DNA of 46,476 nt from an uncultured Chitinophagaceae bacterium (GTDB taxonomy: Bacteria > Bacteroidota > Bacteroidia > Chitinophagales > Chitinophagaceae), in the NCBI GenBank assembly GCA_903881425.1, contig CAIRTF010000112.1:1-46476 (forward strand). Direction: 5' to 3'. Below are positions 17,121 to 25,090 of the stretch, one piece after another (within the stretch, counting starts at the first letter, position 1; each line of letters starts with the position of its first letter). A program made the translations under genes and the position numbers. The notes under the pieces are model-generated. The model ran no database searches. It saw only the letters and a program-made list of their open reading frames with translations, and was not told the DNA's origin.

Positions 17121-17642
17121 CTATTTTTTCAATACTTGTTTCTTTGAACTTATAAAATTTATTTTACCATCTTTAATGCGGTTATCATCCTGATAAAAAG
17201 AAGAATCTACTTTACCTGTTTTATAAGTATCAGTTTGCTTGTACCAAACGCCTACCCAATCTTCATTTTTATCTGTACTGTGCAAATTAGTCCAGGCAAC
17301 TACATCAATTTTACTGCTGCTTAAACTATCTCTGGATTTTTGCCAAAGATGAATGGCGCTATCTCTTGTTAATGTTAATTTATCTCCGGTCCATGTATTC
17401 CAATAAAGGGTATCTGCTAAATAGGCGGTACCGTTGGCTAATTTATTGTCTTCCCAATCTTTATAAGATTGCAGAACAGCTGCTGCATTTTTGCTGTTAT
17501 CAGAACAAGTAAATGTGGAAGAATAGCTGGCTTTGTAAGGATAGGTGGTACTGTCGGTTGAGGCAGTAGCAGCGGGTTTATCTGCATTATTACATGCAAC
17601 CGCAATTATTGCCAAACAGAAAATGGAAAGAATTTTTTTCAT
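17121..17642 (-). CDS. Hypothetical lipoprotein, SnoaL/NTF2-like
   Basis: 173 residues with a lipoprotein signal ending at a cysteine near residue 17 (IIAVACNN), then a Thr/Ala/Ser-rich linker. The body alternates helices and strands with several tryptophans and a W-x-x-Y-x-Q segment (VGVWYKQTDTYKTG), which resembles NTF2-like (SnoaL) domains. No catalytic motif is recognised. It is a lone gene between two convergent/divergent units, with a gap of about 130 nt to dusB that holds nothing I can identify. Confidence 0.7.
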   Translation of the reverse strand: MKKILSIFCLAIIAVACNNADKPAATASTDSTTYPYKASYSSTFTCSDNSKNAAAVLQSYKDWEDNKLANGTAYLADTLYWNTWTGDKLTLTRDSAIHLWQKSRDSLSSSKIDVVAWTNLHSTDKNEDWVGVWYKQTDTYKTGKVDSSFYQDDNRIKDGKINFISSKKQVLKK

Positions 17643-17771
17643 AAATGTTTTAGTTTAAGGATGATAAATAGATTGGAGTGTTGAGTAAGGTACATTGCAG
17701 AATTGACAAATGCAAACGATTTCAATTAAATAATAAAGGAAATATAAATTTCACGAAGAATGGTGCGTTAG

Positions 17772-18809
17772 TTATACTGCACACTTTTCATGGTAATTAA
17801 TTAGTTGAATGGGTGTTCTTTCTAATTCAAAACCTGCATACTTTGCTTCTATCTCATTCAATGTTTCTTCTATTTCTGCCACTTCATTTATCTGAACTAA
17901 TTTATTGCGGTATTGTTTTATATCGGGAAAGCCTTTTAAATAATTGGCATAATGACTGCGCATTTCAAAAATGCCCAACATGCCTTTTTTCCATTCAATG
18001 CTTTTATGTAAATGTTTTTTAATTACTTGTATTCTTTGATGAATATCAGGCGGAGCAGGCATTTCGCCATGTTGTACAAAATATTTGATTTCATTAAAAA
18101 TCCATGGGTAACCAATGGCAGCTCTGCCAATCATGATACCATCTACGCCATATCTATTTTTATATTCAACAGCTTTTTGAGGTGAATCGATGTCACCATT
18201 TCCAAAAATGGGAATATGAATACGTGAGTTGTTTTTTACTTTGGCAATCAAACTCCAATCTGCTTCACCCTTATACATCTGACTGCGTGTTCTTCCATGA
18301 ATACTCAATGCTTTAATACCAGCATCTTGTAAACGTTCGGCAACTTCTTCAATATTTTTTGTTGCATCATCCCAGCCCAATCTTGTTTTAACGGTAACCG
18401 GTAATGAAGTGGAGCGCACAACCGCTTCAGTTAATCTAACCATCAAGTCAATATCTTTCAATACACCAGCACCAGCACCTTTGCTCACAACTTTTTTTAC
18501 AGGGCAACCAAAATTAATATCTACTAAATCCGGATTAACCGCATCAACAATTTTTGCACTCAATGCCATCGCCTCTTCATCGCCGCCAAAAATTTGAATA
18601 CCTACCGGACGCTCATAATCGAATATGTCTAATTTTTGTCTGCTTTTAATGGCATCACGAATCAATCCCTCACTCGAAATAAATTCTGTGTACATCAAAT
18701 CTGCACCATTATCCTTACACACTGCACGAAAAGGCGGATCGCTCACATCTTCCATGGGTGCGAGTAGTAATGGAAAATTGGGTAATTGTATTTTATCTAT
18801 CAATACCAT
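17772..18809 (-). CDS. dusB: tRNA-dihydrouridine synthase
   Basis: 345 residues, an FMN-dependent TIM barrel that reduces uridines in the tRNA D-loop. LLAPMEDVSDPPFR opens the barrel, the catalytic cysteine is C102 in NFGCPVKKV, and phosphate-binding segments SIHGRTRSQMYKG and FGNGDI follow. GIMIGRAAIGYPWIF is the usual closing signature. The DusB-like length and the KGAGAG segment favour DusB over DusA or DusC. It is a single gene, with a leader of about 70 nt from an exact TAnnTTTG element. Confidence 0.93.
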   Translation of the reverse strand: MVLIDKIQLPNFPLLLAPMEDVSDPPFRAVCKDNGADLMYTEFISSEGLIRDAIKSRQKLDIFDYERPVGIQIFGGDEEAMALSAKIVDAVNPDLVDINFGCPVKKVVSKGAGAGVLKDIDLMVRLTEAVVRSTSLPVTVKTRLGWDDATKNIEEVAERLQDAGIKALSIHGRTRSQMYKGEADWSLIAKVKNNSRIHIPIFGNGDIDSPQKAVEYKNRYGVDGIMIGRAAIGYPWIFNEIKYFVQHGEMPAPPDIHQRIQVIKKHLHKSIEWKKGMLGIFEMRSHYANYLKGFPDIKQYRNKLVQINEVAEIEETLNEIEAKYAGFELERTPIQLINYHEKCAV

Positions 18810-18887
18810 AATTTCTTTGTTGTTTCAATTGCCGCTAATCATTCATTTATTCCCTGTATCCTGTAACTTGCAATTTTAAACGAAGTA

Positions 18888-18895
18888 CAAATTTA
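18888..18895 (-). promoter_or_regulatory. -7 promoter element (TAAATTTG) of dusB
   Basis: Exact TAnnTTTG on the minus strand about 80 nt ahead of the dusB ATG. It sits inside a 14-nt word (18880-18893 on the + strand) that recurs ahead of the HAD phosphatase gene at 22633-22646. Confidence 0.45.
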
Positions 18896-18915
18896 CATGC
18901 TTATTTTTGGATGAT

Positions 18916-19887
18916 ATGAATTTACAACCACGAATTAATTACGGCGCACAGTTTGCCATTTTATTAGGATTCACTGGAGCTGCTTTTGTAATTGCAGGAA
19001 TTGGAATGATTTTGACTGTTACACTTGTGTTTCATGTGGATATGAATAATGCTTCCACATTTTTATTAAAGCCCGAAAATGCTACCAAAGCGCAGTGGCT
19101 AAATACCGGATTTTCTTTTATTGCTTTTTTTGTACCAACTATTGCTACTGCCGCTATTGCCAGTAATAAGCCTTTTGCTTACACCAATTTCAATACTAAA
19201 ATAAATTGGAAGCAAGTTGTTTTGGTGATTGTTTTGGTATTTTTTGGAATGATGTTAAGTGGCACATTAGGTGCATTAACAGAAAAAATTCCTTTATCCC
19301 CACAGTTATTAAAAAAAGCAAAAGCATTGGAAGATACATACGATGAAGCAGTAGCAGCAATGGCTACGATGAAAAATTTTCAACAATATTTAATTGCATT
19401 GATTGTGATTGCATTGGCACCTGCTATATTCGAGGAAACCCTTTTCCGCGGAGGATTACAGAAGATTTTAACAGGCTGGACAAAGAACGCATGGGTATCC
19501 ATCATCATCACTGCTATTTTATTTAGCCTGGTACATTTTTCTTATTTTGGATTTTTATCACGCTTTGCATTGGGTATGTTATTGGGTTTTGTTTTTTACT
19601 ACAGTGGAAATATTTGGTTAAATATTTTATTGCATTTTTTAAATAATGCAGCGGCAGTTACGCAATTATATTTTTTATTGAAAAGCGGGAAACCGATTGA
19701 TAAAGCCATGAACGATAATTTACCCGGCATGAGTTCCAATACATGGATATTATTATTGATGACTACTGTTGTTATCGGCATCATTATTTTTCTATTTAAA
19801 AGATTTAAAGAAGAAACTGCATTGGTAAATCCAACAGCAACAGACATTGCTCCTGTAATTAATAATAATCCTTTTGCAAATGAATAA
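18916..19887 (+). CDS. CPBP (CAAX/Rce1-type) intramembrane metalloprotease
   Basis: 323 residues from the ATG at 18916; a TTG nine bases earlier is in frame but less likely. About eight transmembrane segments. Motif 1 EETLFRGGL has the glutamate pair at about 173-174, and motif 2 has H207 in LVHFSYFG; the N/D-containing last motif is LHFLNNAAAV. These are the metal and catalytic residues of the ABI/CPBP family. The gene overlaps the next one by 8 nt and heads the operon running into cdsA and psd. Its substrate is unknown. Confidence 0.88.
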   Translation: MNLQPRINYGAQFAILLGFTGAAFVIAGIGMILTVTLVFHVDMNNASTFLLKPENATKAQWLNTGFSFIAFFVPTIATAAIASNKPFAYTNFNTKINWKQVVLVIVLVFFGMMLSGTLGALTEKIPLSPQLLKKAKALEDTYDEAVAAMATMKNFQQYLIALIVIALAPAIFEETLFRGGLQKILTGWTKNAWVSIIITAILFSLVHFSYFGFLSRFALGMLLGFVFYYSGNIWLNILLHFLNNAAAVTQLYFLLKSGKPIDKAMNDNLPGMSSNTWILLLMTTVVIGIIIFLFKRFKEETALVNPTATDIAPVINNNPFANE

Positions 19888-20086
19888 TTGGTTTTTATTA
19901 TTCTCAACCACACAATTTGCAGAAGCTAATATTGTGAAAGGTGTATTGGAAGAAAACAATATTCCCGTACAATTATTAAATAAACAGGATAGCAGTTATT
20001 TGGTGTTCGGTGAGATTGAATTATATGTGCCTGCGCATTTAAAAGAAATGGCGCAACAATTATTAAATAAAGTATTATTGAATTAA
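19880..20086 (+). CDS. DUF2007 family small protein
   Basis: 68 residues, soluble. I start it at the ATG at 19880, inside the end of the protease gene (the start and the upstream stop overlap), which is more likely than the TTG at 19874. The domain is the DUF2007 'putative signal transducing protein' fold: a start like WFLLFSTTQFAEANIVKGVLE split by an amphipathic helix, then IELYVP. The family is often found beside CPBP or lipid genes; no biochemical function is known to me. Coupled translation with the protease is likely. Confidence 0.8.
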   Translation: MNNWFLLFSTTQFAEANIVKGVLEENNIPVQLLNKQDSSYLVFGEIELYVPAHLKEMAQQLLNKVLLN

Positions 20087-20089
20087 TAT

Positions 20090-20965
20090 ATGGCGTTTAA
20101 TATTCAAACCTTTAAGACCAGAACCCTTACTGCCATTGTGTTTGCAGTGATCATGCTTTCAGGTTTATTAATCAATCAATGGACTTTTTTAATTTTATTT
20201 TCTATTATTCATATTGGTTGTTGGATAGAATATTTCAAATTAGTTGGATTAATCGATTCTGATTATGTACAGATCAATTCCATTCATAAAAACGGATTGA
20301 TGTTATTGGGTTGGGCATTTATGTTATGGATGACGAATCATTTTTATAAAATTGGTTCAATAGAATTACATGGATTGGGTTGGCTATTAATGATGATTTT
20401 GGCTGTGGTTTTATTGTCAACAGAAATTGTATTTAAAAAGCAATTGAATATAAAATTGCTTGGCTATTCTTTTTTTGGATTGATCTATATTTCTTTAAAC
20501 TGGGGATTGATGATAGATTTAAGAAATGCCGATTCGGCATTTGGCGGAAAATATATATTAAATGATTTTGGAAAATATTTGCCTTGTATCATCATCTTTT
20601 CTATTTGGATAAATGATACTATGGCATATATTGTTGGATCATTGATTGGTAAAACACCATTATCAAAAATATCTCCAAAAAAAACATGGGAAGGAACAAT
20701 TGGAGGAATTATTTTATCTGTTTTGGTAATGGGTTTAATCACCTGTCTCATCACAAAAAGTATTGATAAAAATATTTTAATAATAGCGCTGATATCTTCT
20801 GTGGCAGGCACTTTCGGAGATCTGTTAGAAAGTAAATTAAAACGAATGGCCAATGTAAAAGACAGTGGTCGTTTTATGCCCGGGCATGGTGGATTCTTAG
20901 ATCGTTTTGATTCTTTATTATTGGCAACGCCATTTGTTTGGTTGTATGTACATTTGCTCTCATAA
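20090..20965 (+). CDS. cdsA: Phosphatidate cytidylyltransferase
   Basis: 291 residues with about eight membrane segments. Makes CDP-diacylglycerol from phosphatidic acid and CTP. The signature is split as SPKKTWEGTIGG at about 197-208 and GTFGDLLESKLKR through VKDSGRFMPGHGGFLDRFDS near the C-terminus, holding the acidic metal-binding residues. It begins 3 nt after the DUF2007 stop and is followed 9 nt later by the phosphatidylserine decarboxylase gene, so two steps of phosphatidylethanolamine synthesis are in one operon; PssA is not in the window. Confidence 0.95.
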   Translation: MAFNIQTFKTRTLTAIVFAVIMLSGLLINQWTFLILFSIIHIGCWIEYFKLVGLIDSDYVQINSIHKNGLMLLGWAFMLWMTNHFYKIGSIELHGLGWLLMMILAVVLLSTEIVFKKQLNIKLLGYSFFGLIYISLNWGLMIDLRNADSAFGGKYILNDFGKYLPCIIIFSIWINDTMAYIVGSLIGKTPLSKISPKKTWEGTIGGIILSVLVMGLITCLITKSIDKNILIIALISSVAGTFGDLLESKLKRMANVKDSGRFMPGHGGFLDRFDSLLLATPFVWLYVHLLS

Positions 20966-20974
20966 ATTTTTATC

Positions 20975-21634
20975 ATGACCATTCACAGAGAAGGTTACAG
21001 AACCATTGGGGTTGTTGCATTAATATTCGGCGTTGTTAATGTGATATCATTTAGTTTTTTAAGCGCAGATCTTCCTTGGCTTGCTGCCTCTATCTTCATT
21101 GTTACTTTAGTTTTATTGTTATTCATCATTTCGTTTTTTAGAATACCGAACAGAACATTAACTATTGATGATGATAAAATTATTTGTCCTGCCGATGGTA
21201 AAGTGGTGGTAATAGAAGAAATAACAGATGTAGAATATTTTCAGGATAAAAGAATTCAGGTAAGCATTTTTATGAGCCCGGCTAATGTGCATGTAAACCG
21301 CAATGCCATGAGTGGAAATGTAACGTATACAAAATATCATCCCGGAAAATATTTAGTAGCATGGCATCCCAAATCATCTACTGAAAACGAAAGATGGAGT
21401 ACGGCCATTAAAAACAGTCATGGCGAAATATTGATGAAACAAATTGCAGGTGCATTGGCCAAACGAATTTGTAATTATGCGGTTGTTGGTAGCGAAGTAA
21501 AACAAGGCGATGAATTTGGCTTCATTAAATTTGGTAGCCGTGTTGATGTGTTGTTGCCTGTTGGCACAACCATTAATGTTCAGTTAAATCAGGCTGTTCA
21601 AGGTGGGGTAACGGTTTTGGCAAGCTGGAGTTAA
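20975..21634 (+). CDS. psd: Phosphatidylserine decarboxylase, short form
   Basis: 219 residues, the short (archaeal/Bacteroidota) type. Two N-terminal membrane segments (about 11-30 and 36-55) precede the catalytic domain. The self-cleavage site that creates the pyruvoyl group is Gly187-Ser188 in FIKFGSRVDVLLP. Conserved SPANVHVNR and WHPKSSTENER segments lie upstream. It forms phosphatidylethanolamine from phosphatidylserine at the inner membrane. Last gene of the CPBP-DUF2007-cdsA unit; the next gene has its own promoter element. Confidence 0.94.
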   Translation: MTIHREGYRTIGVVALIFGVVNVISFSFLSADLPWLAASIFIVTLVLLLFIISFFRIPNRTLTIDDDKIICPADGKVVVIEEITDVEYFQDKRIQVSIFMSPANVHVNRNAMSGNVTYTKYHPGKYLVAWHPKSSTENERWSTAIKNSHGEILMKQIAGALAKRICNYAVVGSEVKQGDEFGFIKFGSRVDVLLPVGTTINVQLNQAVQGGVTVLASWS

Positions 21635-21645
21635 AATAATTTCAA

Positions 21646-21653
21646 TATATTTG
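21646..21653 (+). promoter_or_regulatory. -7 promoter element (TATATTTG) of the small cysteine-rich gene
   Basis: Exact TAnnTTTG 20 nt ahead of the ATG at 21673 and 11 nt after the psd stop. It suggests the small gene is transcribed on its own with a leader of about 13 nt. Confidence 0.5.
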
Positions 21654-21672
21654 ATCATCAAAAAACAATCGC

Positions 21673-21873
21673 ATGAAAAAATTAATAGTATTAACGATCG
21701 CTGCTTTTTTAACTACAGGAATTGTAGTTGCGCAAGACAAAACAAAAGCAAAAGAAAAATGCACTAAAGCTTGCTGCAAAGACGGCAAAGAAAAATGCGG
21801 CAAAGATTGCAAAGGCACAGATGCAAAATGTTCAAAAGACATGAAAAAAACATCTGCAACTAAAAAAGCGTAA
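21673..21873 (+). CDS. Small secreted Lys/Cys-rich protein of unknown function
   Basis: 66 residues. A signal peptide ends at about residue 20 (VVA-QD), leaving a mature peptide of about 46 residues with roughly one third lysine. Six cysteines lie at 30, 34, 35, 42, 46 and 53: two C-x3-C units separated by C-x6-C spacings. There are no aromatic residues after the signal, so it will hardly fold without metal or disulfides. Short promoter and strong terminator flank it, so it is a monocistronic, probably well-expressed gene. Metal binding or a redox sink in the periplasm are possible; no family is recognised. Confidence 0.75.
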   Translation: MKKLIVLTIAAFLTTGIVVAQDKTKAKEKCTKACCKDGKEKCGKDCKGTDAKCSKDMKKTSATKKA

Positions 21874-21892
21874 TCAAAAAATTATCTTATTT

Positions 21893-21925
21893 AAAAAGCC
21901 AATCAAATTTTGATTGGCTTTTGTT
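21893..21925 (+). terminator. Bidirectional terminator after the small cysteine-rich gene
   Basis: Near-perfect 13-14 bp inverted repeat, AAAGCCAATCAAA pairing with TTTGATTGGCTTT, with T-run and A-run flanks. It lies between two convergent genes and can end both. Confidence 0.88.
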
Positions 21926-22621
21926 TTATAGAATAGCTTCTAATTCTTTTAGGTGTTTTATTTCGTAAGTGGCTTTGATATGCGGTTCGATGTTTAAATG
22001 ATTGACGAAAATAGTATCCATACCTGCATTGATGCCGCCTTGAATATCTGCATCTAAATTATCGCCGATCATGATACTTTCTTTAATATCAGCTCCGGAT
22101 TTTTTAATAGCGTATTCAAAAATTTCTTTATTGGGTTTCAAGCTGTTACTTGCTTCAGAAGTAATTACTTCTGCAAAATAACCTTTCAAATTACTGTGAT
22201 GCAGTTTATTATGTTGCACATTTTCAAATCCATTGGTGACTAAATGCATCACATAATTCTTATCTTTTAAATAATTCAGGATCTCAAACGTATAAGGGAA
22301 AAGATTTTTTTTAAATGGCAAACGTTCTAAAAATTCAACCGATAATTGTTTGGATAATATTTCATCACCAATTTTAAAATCCAATAAAGTCAGCCACATT
22401 CTTTTCCATCTTAATTCATCTTGTTTAATCAAACCCTTGGTGTATTTATCCCACAACTTCTCGTTGTGGATACTATATTTTGTGAAAAAAGTTTCAAAAT
22501 CAGGAATTCCTTTTTTATCTAAAGCATGCAATTCATACAAATCAAACAAAGTTTCTTTGGCATTCATTTCAAAATCCCAAAGTGTATGATCTAAATCAAA
22601 AAATAAATGTTTGTATTTCAT
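21926..22621 (-). CDS. YjjG-like HAD phosphatase (noncanonical pyrimidine nucleotidase family)
   Basis: 231 residues from the ATG at 22621; an upstream in-frame start at 22687 lies in promoter sequence and was discarded. HAD motif I is FFDLDHTLWDF (nucleophile D9, D11), motif II LVTNG, motif III the lysine in SLKPNKEIFEYA, motif IV MIGDNLDADIQGG. The cap is the helical C1 type with a long insert between motifs I and II. The YjjG/PynA group removes phosphate from damaged or unusual pyrimidine nucleotides; specificity here is family inference. Divergent from the SDR gene. Confidence 0.88.
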   Translation of the reverse strand: MKYKHLFFDLDHTLWDFEMNAKETLFDLYELHALDKKGIPDFETFFTKYSIHNEKLWDKYTKGLIKQDELRWKRMWLTLLDFKIGDEILSKQLSVEFLERLPFKKNLFPYTFEILNYLKDKNYVMHLVTNGFENVQHNKLHHSNLKGYFAEVITSEASNSLKPNKEIFEYAIKKSGADIKESIMIGDNLDADIQGGINAGMDTIFVNHLNIEPHIKATYEIKHLKELEAIL

Positions 22622-22631
22622 TGCTGCAAAA

Positions 22632-22681
22632 TACGAAGTACAAATTAAGAAATGCGAATTAAAAAAATGACTTACTTCGTA
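22632..22681. promoter_or_regulatory. Divergent promoter region with 9-bp inverted repeat TACGAAGTA/TACTTCGTA
   Basis: Perfect arms at 22632-22640 and 22673-22681, 32 nt apart, in the 77-nt gap between the divergent HAD and SDR genes. Each arm lies just ahead of one start codon. The left arm is part of a 14-nt word also present upstream of dusB. It looks like a pair of back-to-back promoters sharing TACTTCG, or a regulator site. Confidence 0.4.
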
Positions 22682-22698
22682 CTTCAAATGTTGCGTAT

Positions 22699-23397
22699 AT
22701 GATTATTGTAATTACAGGAGCATCGAAAGGATTGGGTAAAGCAATGGCAAAACAATTTGCTGGCGCAGGAAATACTTTACTGCTGAATGCCAGAAATGAA
22801 ATTGGATTAAATAAAACCAAAAATGAATTAAGTAAAGAATTTCCACAATCAAGTTTTCATTCCTTTGTTGCTGATTTAAGTGTGAAAGAACAAACGCAAT
22901 CTTTCGCTGAATGGTGTTTACAATTTGGCACAACAGATATTTTGATTAACAATGCAGGGCAATTTTTACCCGGTTCTGTTCATAATGAAGAAGATGGTGT
23001 GTTAGAAAAAATGATGGAGACCAATGTGTACAGCGCTTATTATTTAACGAGAGCATTATTGCCCAAAATGATGAACAATAAAAACGGACATATTTTTAAT
23101 ATTTGTTCCATTGCTTCTATCGCAGCTTATGCAAATGGAGGCAGTTACAGCATCAGTAAGTTTGCCATGTTAGGCTTTAGTAAAAATTTGCGTGAAGAAT
23201 TAAAACCGTATCAAATTAAAGTTACTGCAGTCTTGCCAGGCGCAGCATATACAGATAGTTGGATTGGCAGCGGTGTGGATGAAAAAAGAATTATGCAAGC
23301 CGAAGATGTTGCTAAAATGGTGTATGCTGCTGCGCAATTATCGCCGCAAGCATGTGTTGAAGAAATTTTAATGAGACCGCAGCTAGGAGATTTGTAA
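22699..23397 (+). CDS. Short-chain dehydrogenase/reductase
   Basis: 232 residues, a classical SDR. Cofactor motif TGASKGLGKA (6-15), NNAG at 84-87, and the catalytic set Ser (NICSIAS, about 137-140), Y150 and K154 in YSISK. A GxxGxG-type motif with a preceding basic residue and R32 after strand 2 (NARNE) suggests NADP. The gene stands alone between the HAD gene (divergent) and the sterol desaturase-family gene (convergent, 3-nt gap). The substrate cannot be told. Confidence 0.9.
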   Translation: MIIVITGASKGLGKAMAKQFAGAGNTLLLNARNEIGLNKTKNELSKEFPQSSFHSFVADLSVKEQTQSFAEWCLQFGTTDILINNAGQFLPGSVHNEEDGVLEKMMETNVYSAYYLTRALLPKMMNNKNGHIFNICSIASIAAYANGGSYSISKFAMLGFSKNLREELKPYQIKVTAVLPGAAYTDSWIGSGVDEKRIMQAEDVAKMVYAAAQLSPQACVEEILMRPQLGDL

Positions 23398-23400
23398 TTG

Positions 23401-24177
23401 TTAAGCTGCTTTCAAATCGTTGGTTCTGTTTTTTACTTCGTCAAATTTTGAATCATAATCTTCTCTAAGAGTACCCATCCATCTGTCCCACCACAAAAAA
23501 TACAAACTATAATTGCCTTTAAAGAATTGATGATGTTGATTATGATTGACTGAAGTATTGATCCATTTACCAAACCAATGTTTACTGAAACCTTTGGGAT
23601 ATAATTCCCAACCCAAATGTCCATACACATTATATATAATCATAAATAGAAAGAAAATAAAAAAATGCAAAAAGGTCAATGGCATAATGAAAATAAACAC
23701 CACAAAGATTCCAGCTTCTACAACAGCTTCTGTTGGATAAAAGGCATAAGCAGCCCATGGCGATGGATTAACAGATTTATGATGTAATAAATGAAACGTT
23801 TTAAACAATGTAGGATGGTGCATTAATCGATGCATCCAATAAAAGTAAGTATCGTGAATGATAAGCATTAATGGAAATGCCAGATAAAACCACCACATAC
23901 TATATTGATGAATATCAGAATAGAATTGAGTATGTTCTCTAAAAGGTGTTCCTAAAATAAGAGAAGGCACCAATGCAAAAATGATCATGGTGATCAATGA
24001 ATAAAAAATTTCTCTTTTATAATCTTTATTGTCCGGAAAACGTAATTGTATTTTTTTGAAAGATATTTTATTGCGAAGTAAAACATACCAAATTAACCAA
24101 ACAATCCCTGCAAATACAAAATAGCGAATCGAGATCATTCGAATAGATTTGATAAAATGATCTAAAAAATTATCCAT
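23401..24177 (-). CDS. Sterol desaturase/fatty acid hydroxylase family membrane protein
   Basis: 258 residues with about four membrane segments. The three histidine clusters of the di-iron family are present: HDTYFYWMHRLMHH (H108, H116, H120, H121), HLLHH (129-133) and HNQHH (212-216). The family introduces hydroxyl groups or double bonds in lipids using oxygen. It follows the flavin reductase gene by 22 nt on the same strand, so it may form a three-gene operon with it and the FAH-family gene. Bacterial members act on fatty acids, carotenoids or alkyl-lipids; the substrate here is open. Confidence 0.88.
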   Translation of the reverse strand: MDNFLDHFIKSIRMISIRYFVFAGIVWLIWYVLLRNKISFKKIQLRFPDNKDYKREIFYSLITMIIFALVPSLILGTPFREHTQFYSDIHQYSMWWFYLAFPLMLIIHDTYFYWMHRLMHHPTLFKTFHLLHHKSVNPSPWAAYAFYPTEAVVEAGIFVVFIFIMPLTFLHFFIFFLFMIIYNVYGHLGWELYPKGFSKHWFGKWINTSVNHNQHHQFFKGNYSLYFLWWDRWMGTLREDYDSKFDEVKNRTNDLKAA

Positions 24178-24199
24178 TCGTAAAATTTATTTAATAAAA

Positions 24200-25090
24200 T
24201 TAAACATTCTCTGCTGCTAATAAAACTTGCCAGGCATCCTTAACATTTCCTTTTTCTAATAATTCTTTGGCATACAAATGCAATTCATTTTCCATTTCAT
24301 TTGGGTTGACAGAAAAGTATTGAATGATGCTTTTTAATTTGTCATCTTCAAATGCAGGATCAACAATTGGCAAATTTTGTATATTGGCCAATTGCCCTAA
24401 ATCGTTTCCGGATAAGGTTTTGCTTTGTTTTATGCCTTCGGGTAAAGCATCTACGCCAATCCCTAATTCTTTATTAGGCTTAGGAACAGTGAACAAATTC
24501 TGTTCATTTACAACCGTGTAATAATCGCCGCCTAACCTGGCCACCTGTTGTAATTTTCTTTGATCGATCATTGTTCCCTCGGTATTTAAAATAGTTTCAT
24601 CAATATGCATAAACAGCACTTCTGCAATCACTAATTGTCCGGCACCGGCTTGATCTCCTAAACTTTTTACTTCATTTACTTTGCATTCCATTTTTATTTT
24701 GGCTTCTTTCACCATCGGAGGTTGAATGATGCTTGCTTTTTCTTTTGTAAAACCTGATTTAACAAATTCATCTACCCCTTTTGGATATTCGCAACTGCTT
24801 AAACTCATTTGTTGAACCATTGCATAATCACAAATATTGATGACTACTTCAGGTACTTCCAAAACATTTTGTAAAGTATGTTTAAGATGATTATCTCTTC
24901 CGCTTCTTGACGGAGAAAATATGACAATAGGGGGATTAGTAGAAAACAAATTAAAAAAACTAAAGGGACTTAAATTTACATTTCCATTTTTATCAATCGT
25001 ACTTGCAAATGCAATAGGACGCGGAGCAATAGCATTTTGTAACCATGCAGCTCTTTGTTGAATGGGTAGTTCTGTTAAATCAATCTTCAT
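24200..25090 (-). CDS. Flavin reductase-like FMN-binding protein
   Basis: 296 residues. The N-terminal two thirds is a flavin-reductase split barrel with RPIAFASTIDKNGNVNLSPF (about 24-43), FNLFSTNPPIVIFSPSR and a substrate/flavin segment SCEYPKGVDEF. The remaining C-terminal part (about 215-296) is helical and not recognised as a separate domain. Its start overlaps the stop of the FAH-family gene (ATGA, 4 nt), so the two are translationally coupled. The family supplies reduced flavin or acts as FMN-dependent oxidase; the pairing with a fumarylacetoacetase-like enzyme suggests aromatic degradation. Confidence 0.87.
   Translation of the reverse strand: MKIDLTELPIQQRAAWLQNAIAPRPIAFASTIDKNGNVNLSPFSFFNLFSTNPPIVIFSPSRSGRDNHLKHTLQNVLEVPEVVINICDYAMVQQMSLSSCEYPKGVDEFVKSGFTKEKASIIQPPMVKEAKIKMECKVNEVKSLGDQAGAGQLVIAEVLFMHIDETILNTEGTMIDQRKLQQVARLGGDYYTVVNEQNLFTVPKPNKELGIGVDALPEGIKQSKTLSGNDLGQLANIQNLPIVDPAFEDDKLKSIIQYFSVNPNEMENELHLYAKELLEKGNVKDAWQVLLAAENV

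Noticed and set aside
18902-18909. Exact TAnnTTTG (TATTTTTG) just ahead of the CPBP protease ATG
   Set aside because: It would put the transcription start at or inside the start codon; kept only as a possible leaderless promoter and not annotated.
20485-20982. 165-codon open frame antisense to cdsA
   Set aside because: Fully covered by cdsA with clear motifs; the antisense product has no recognisable features.
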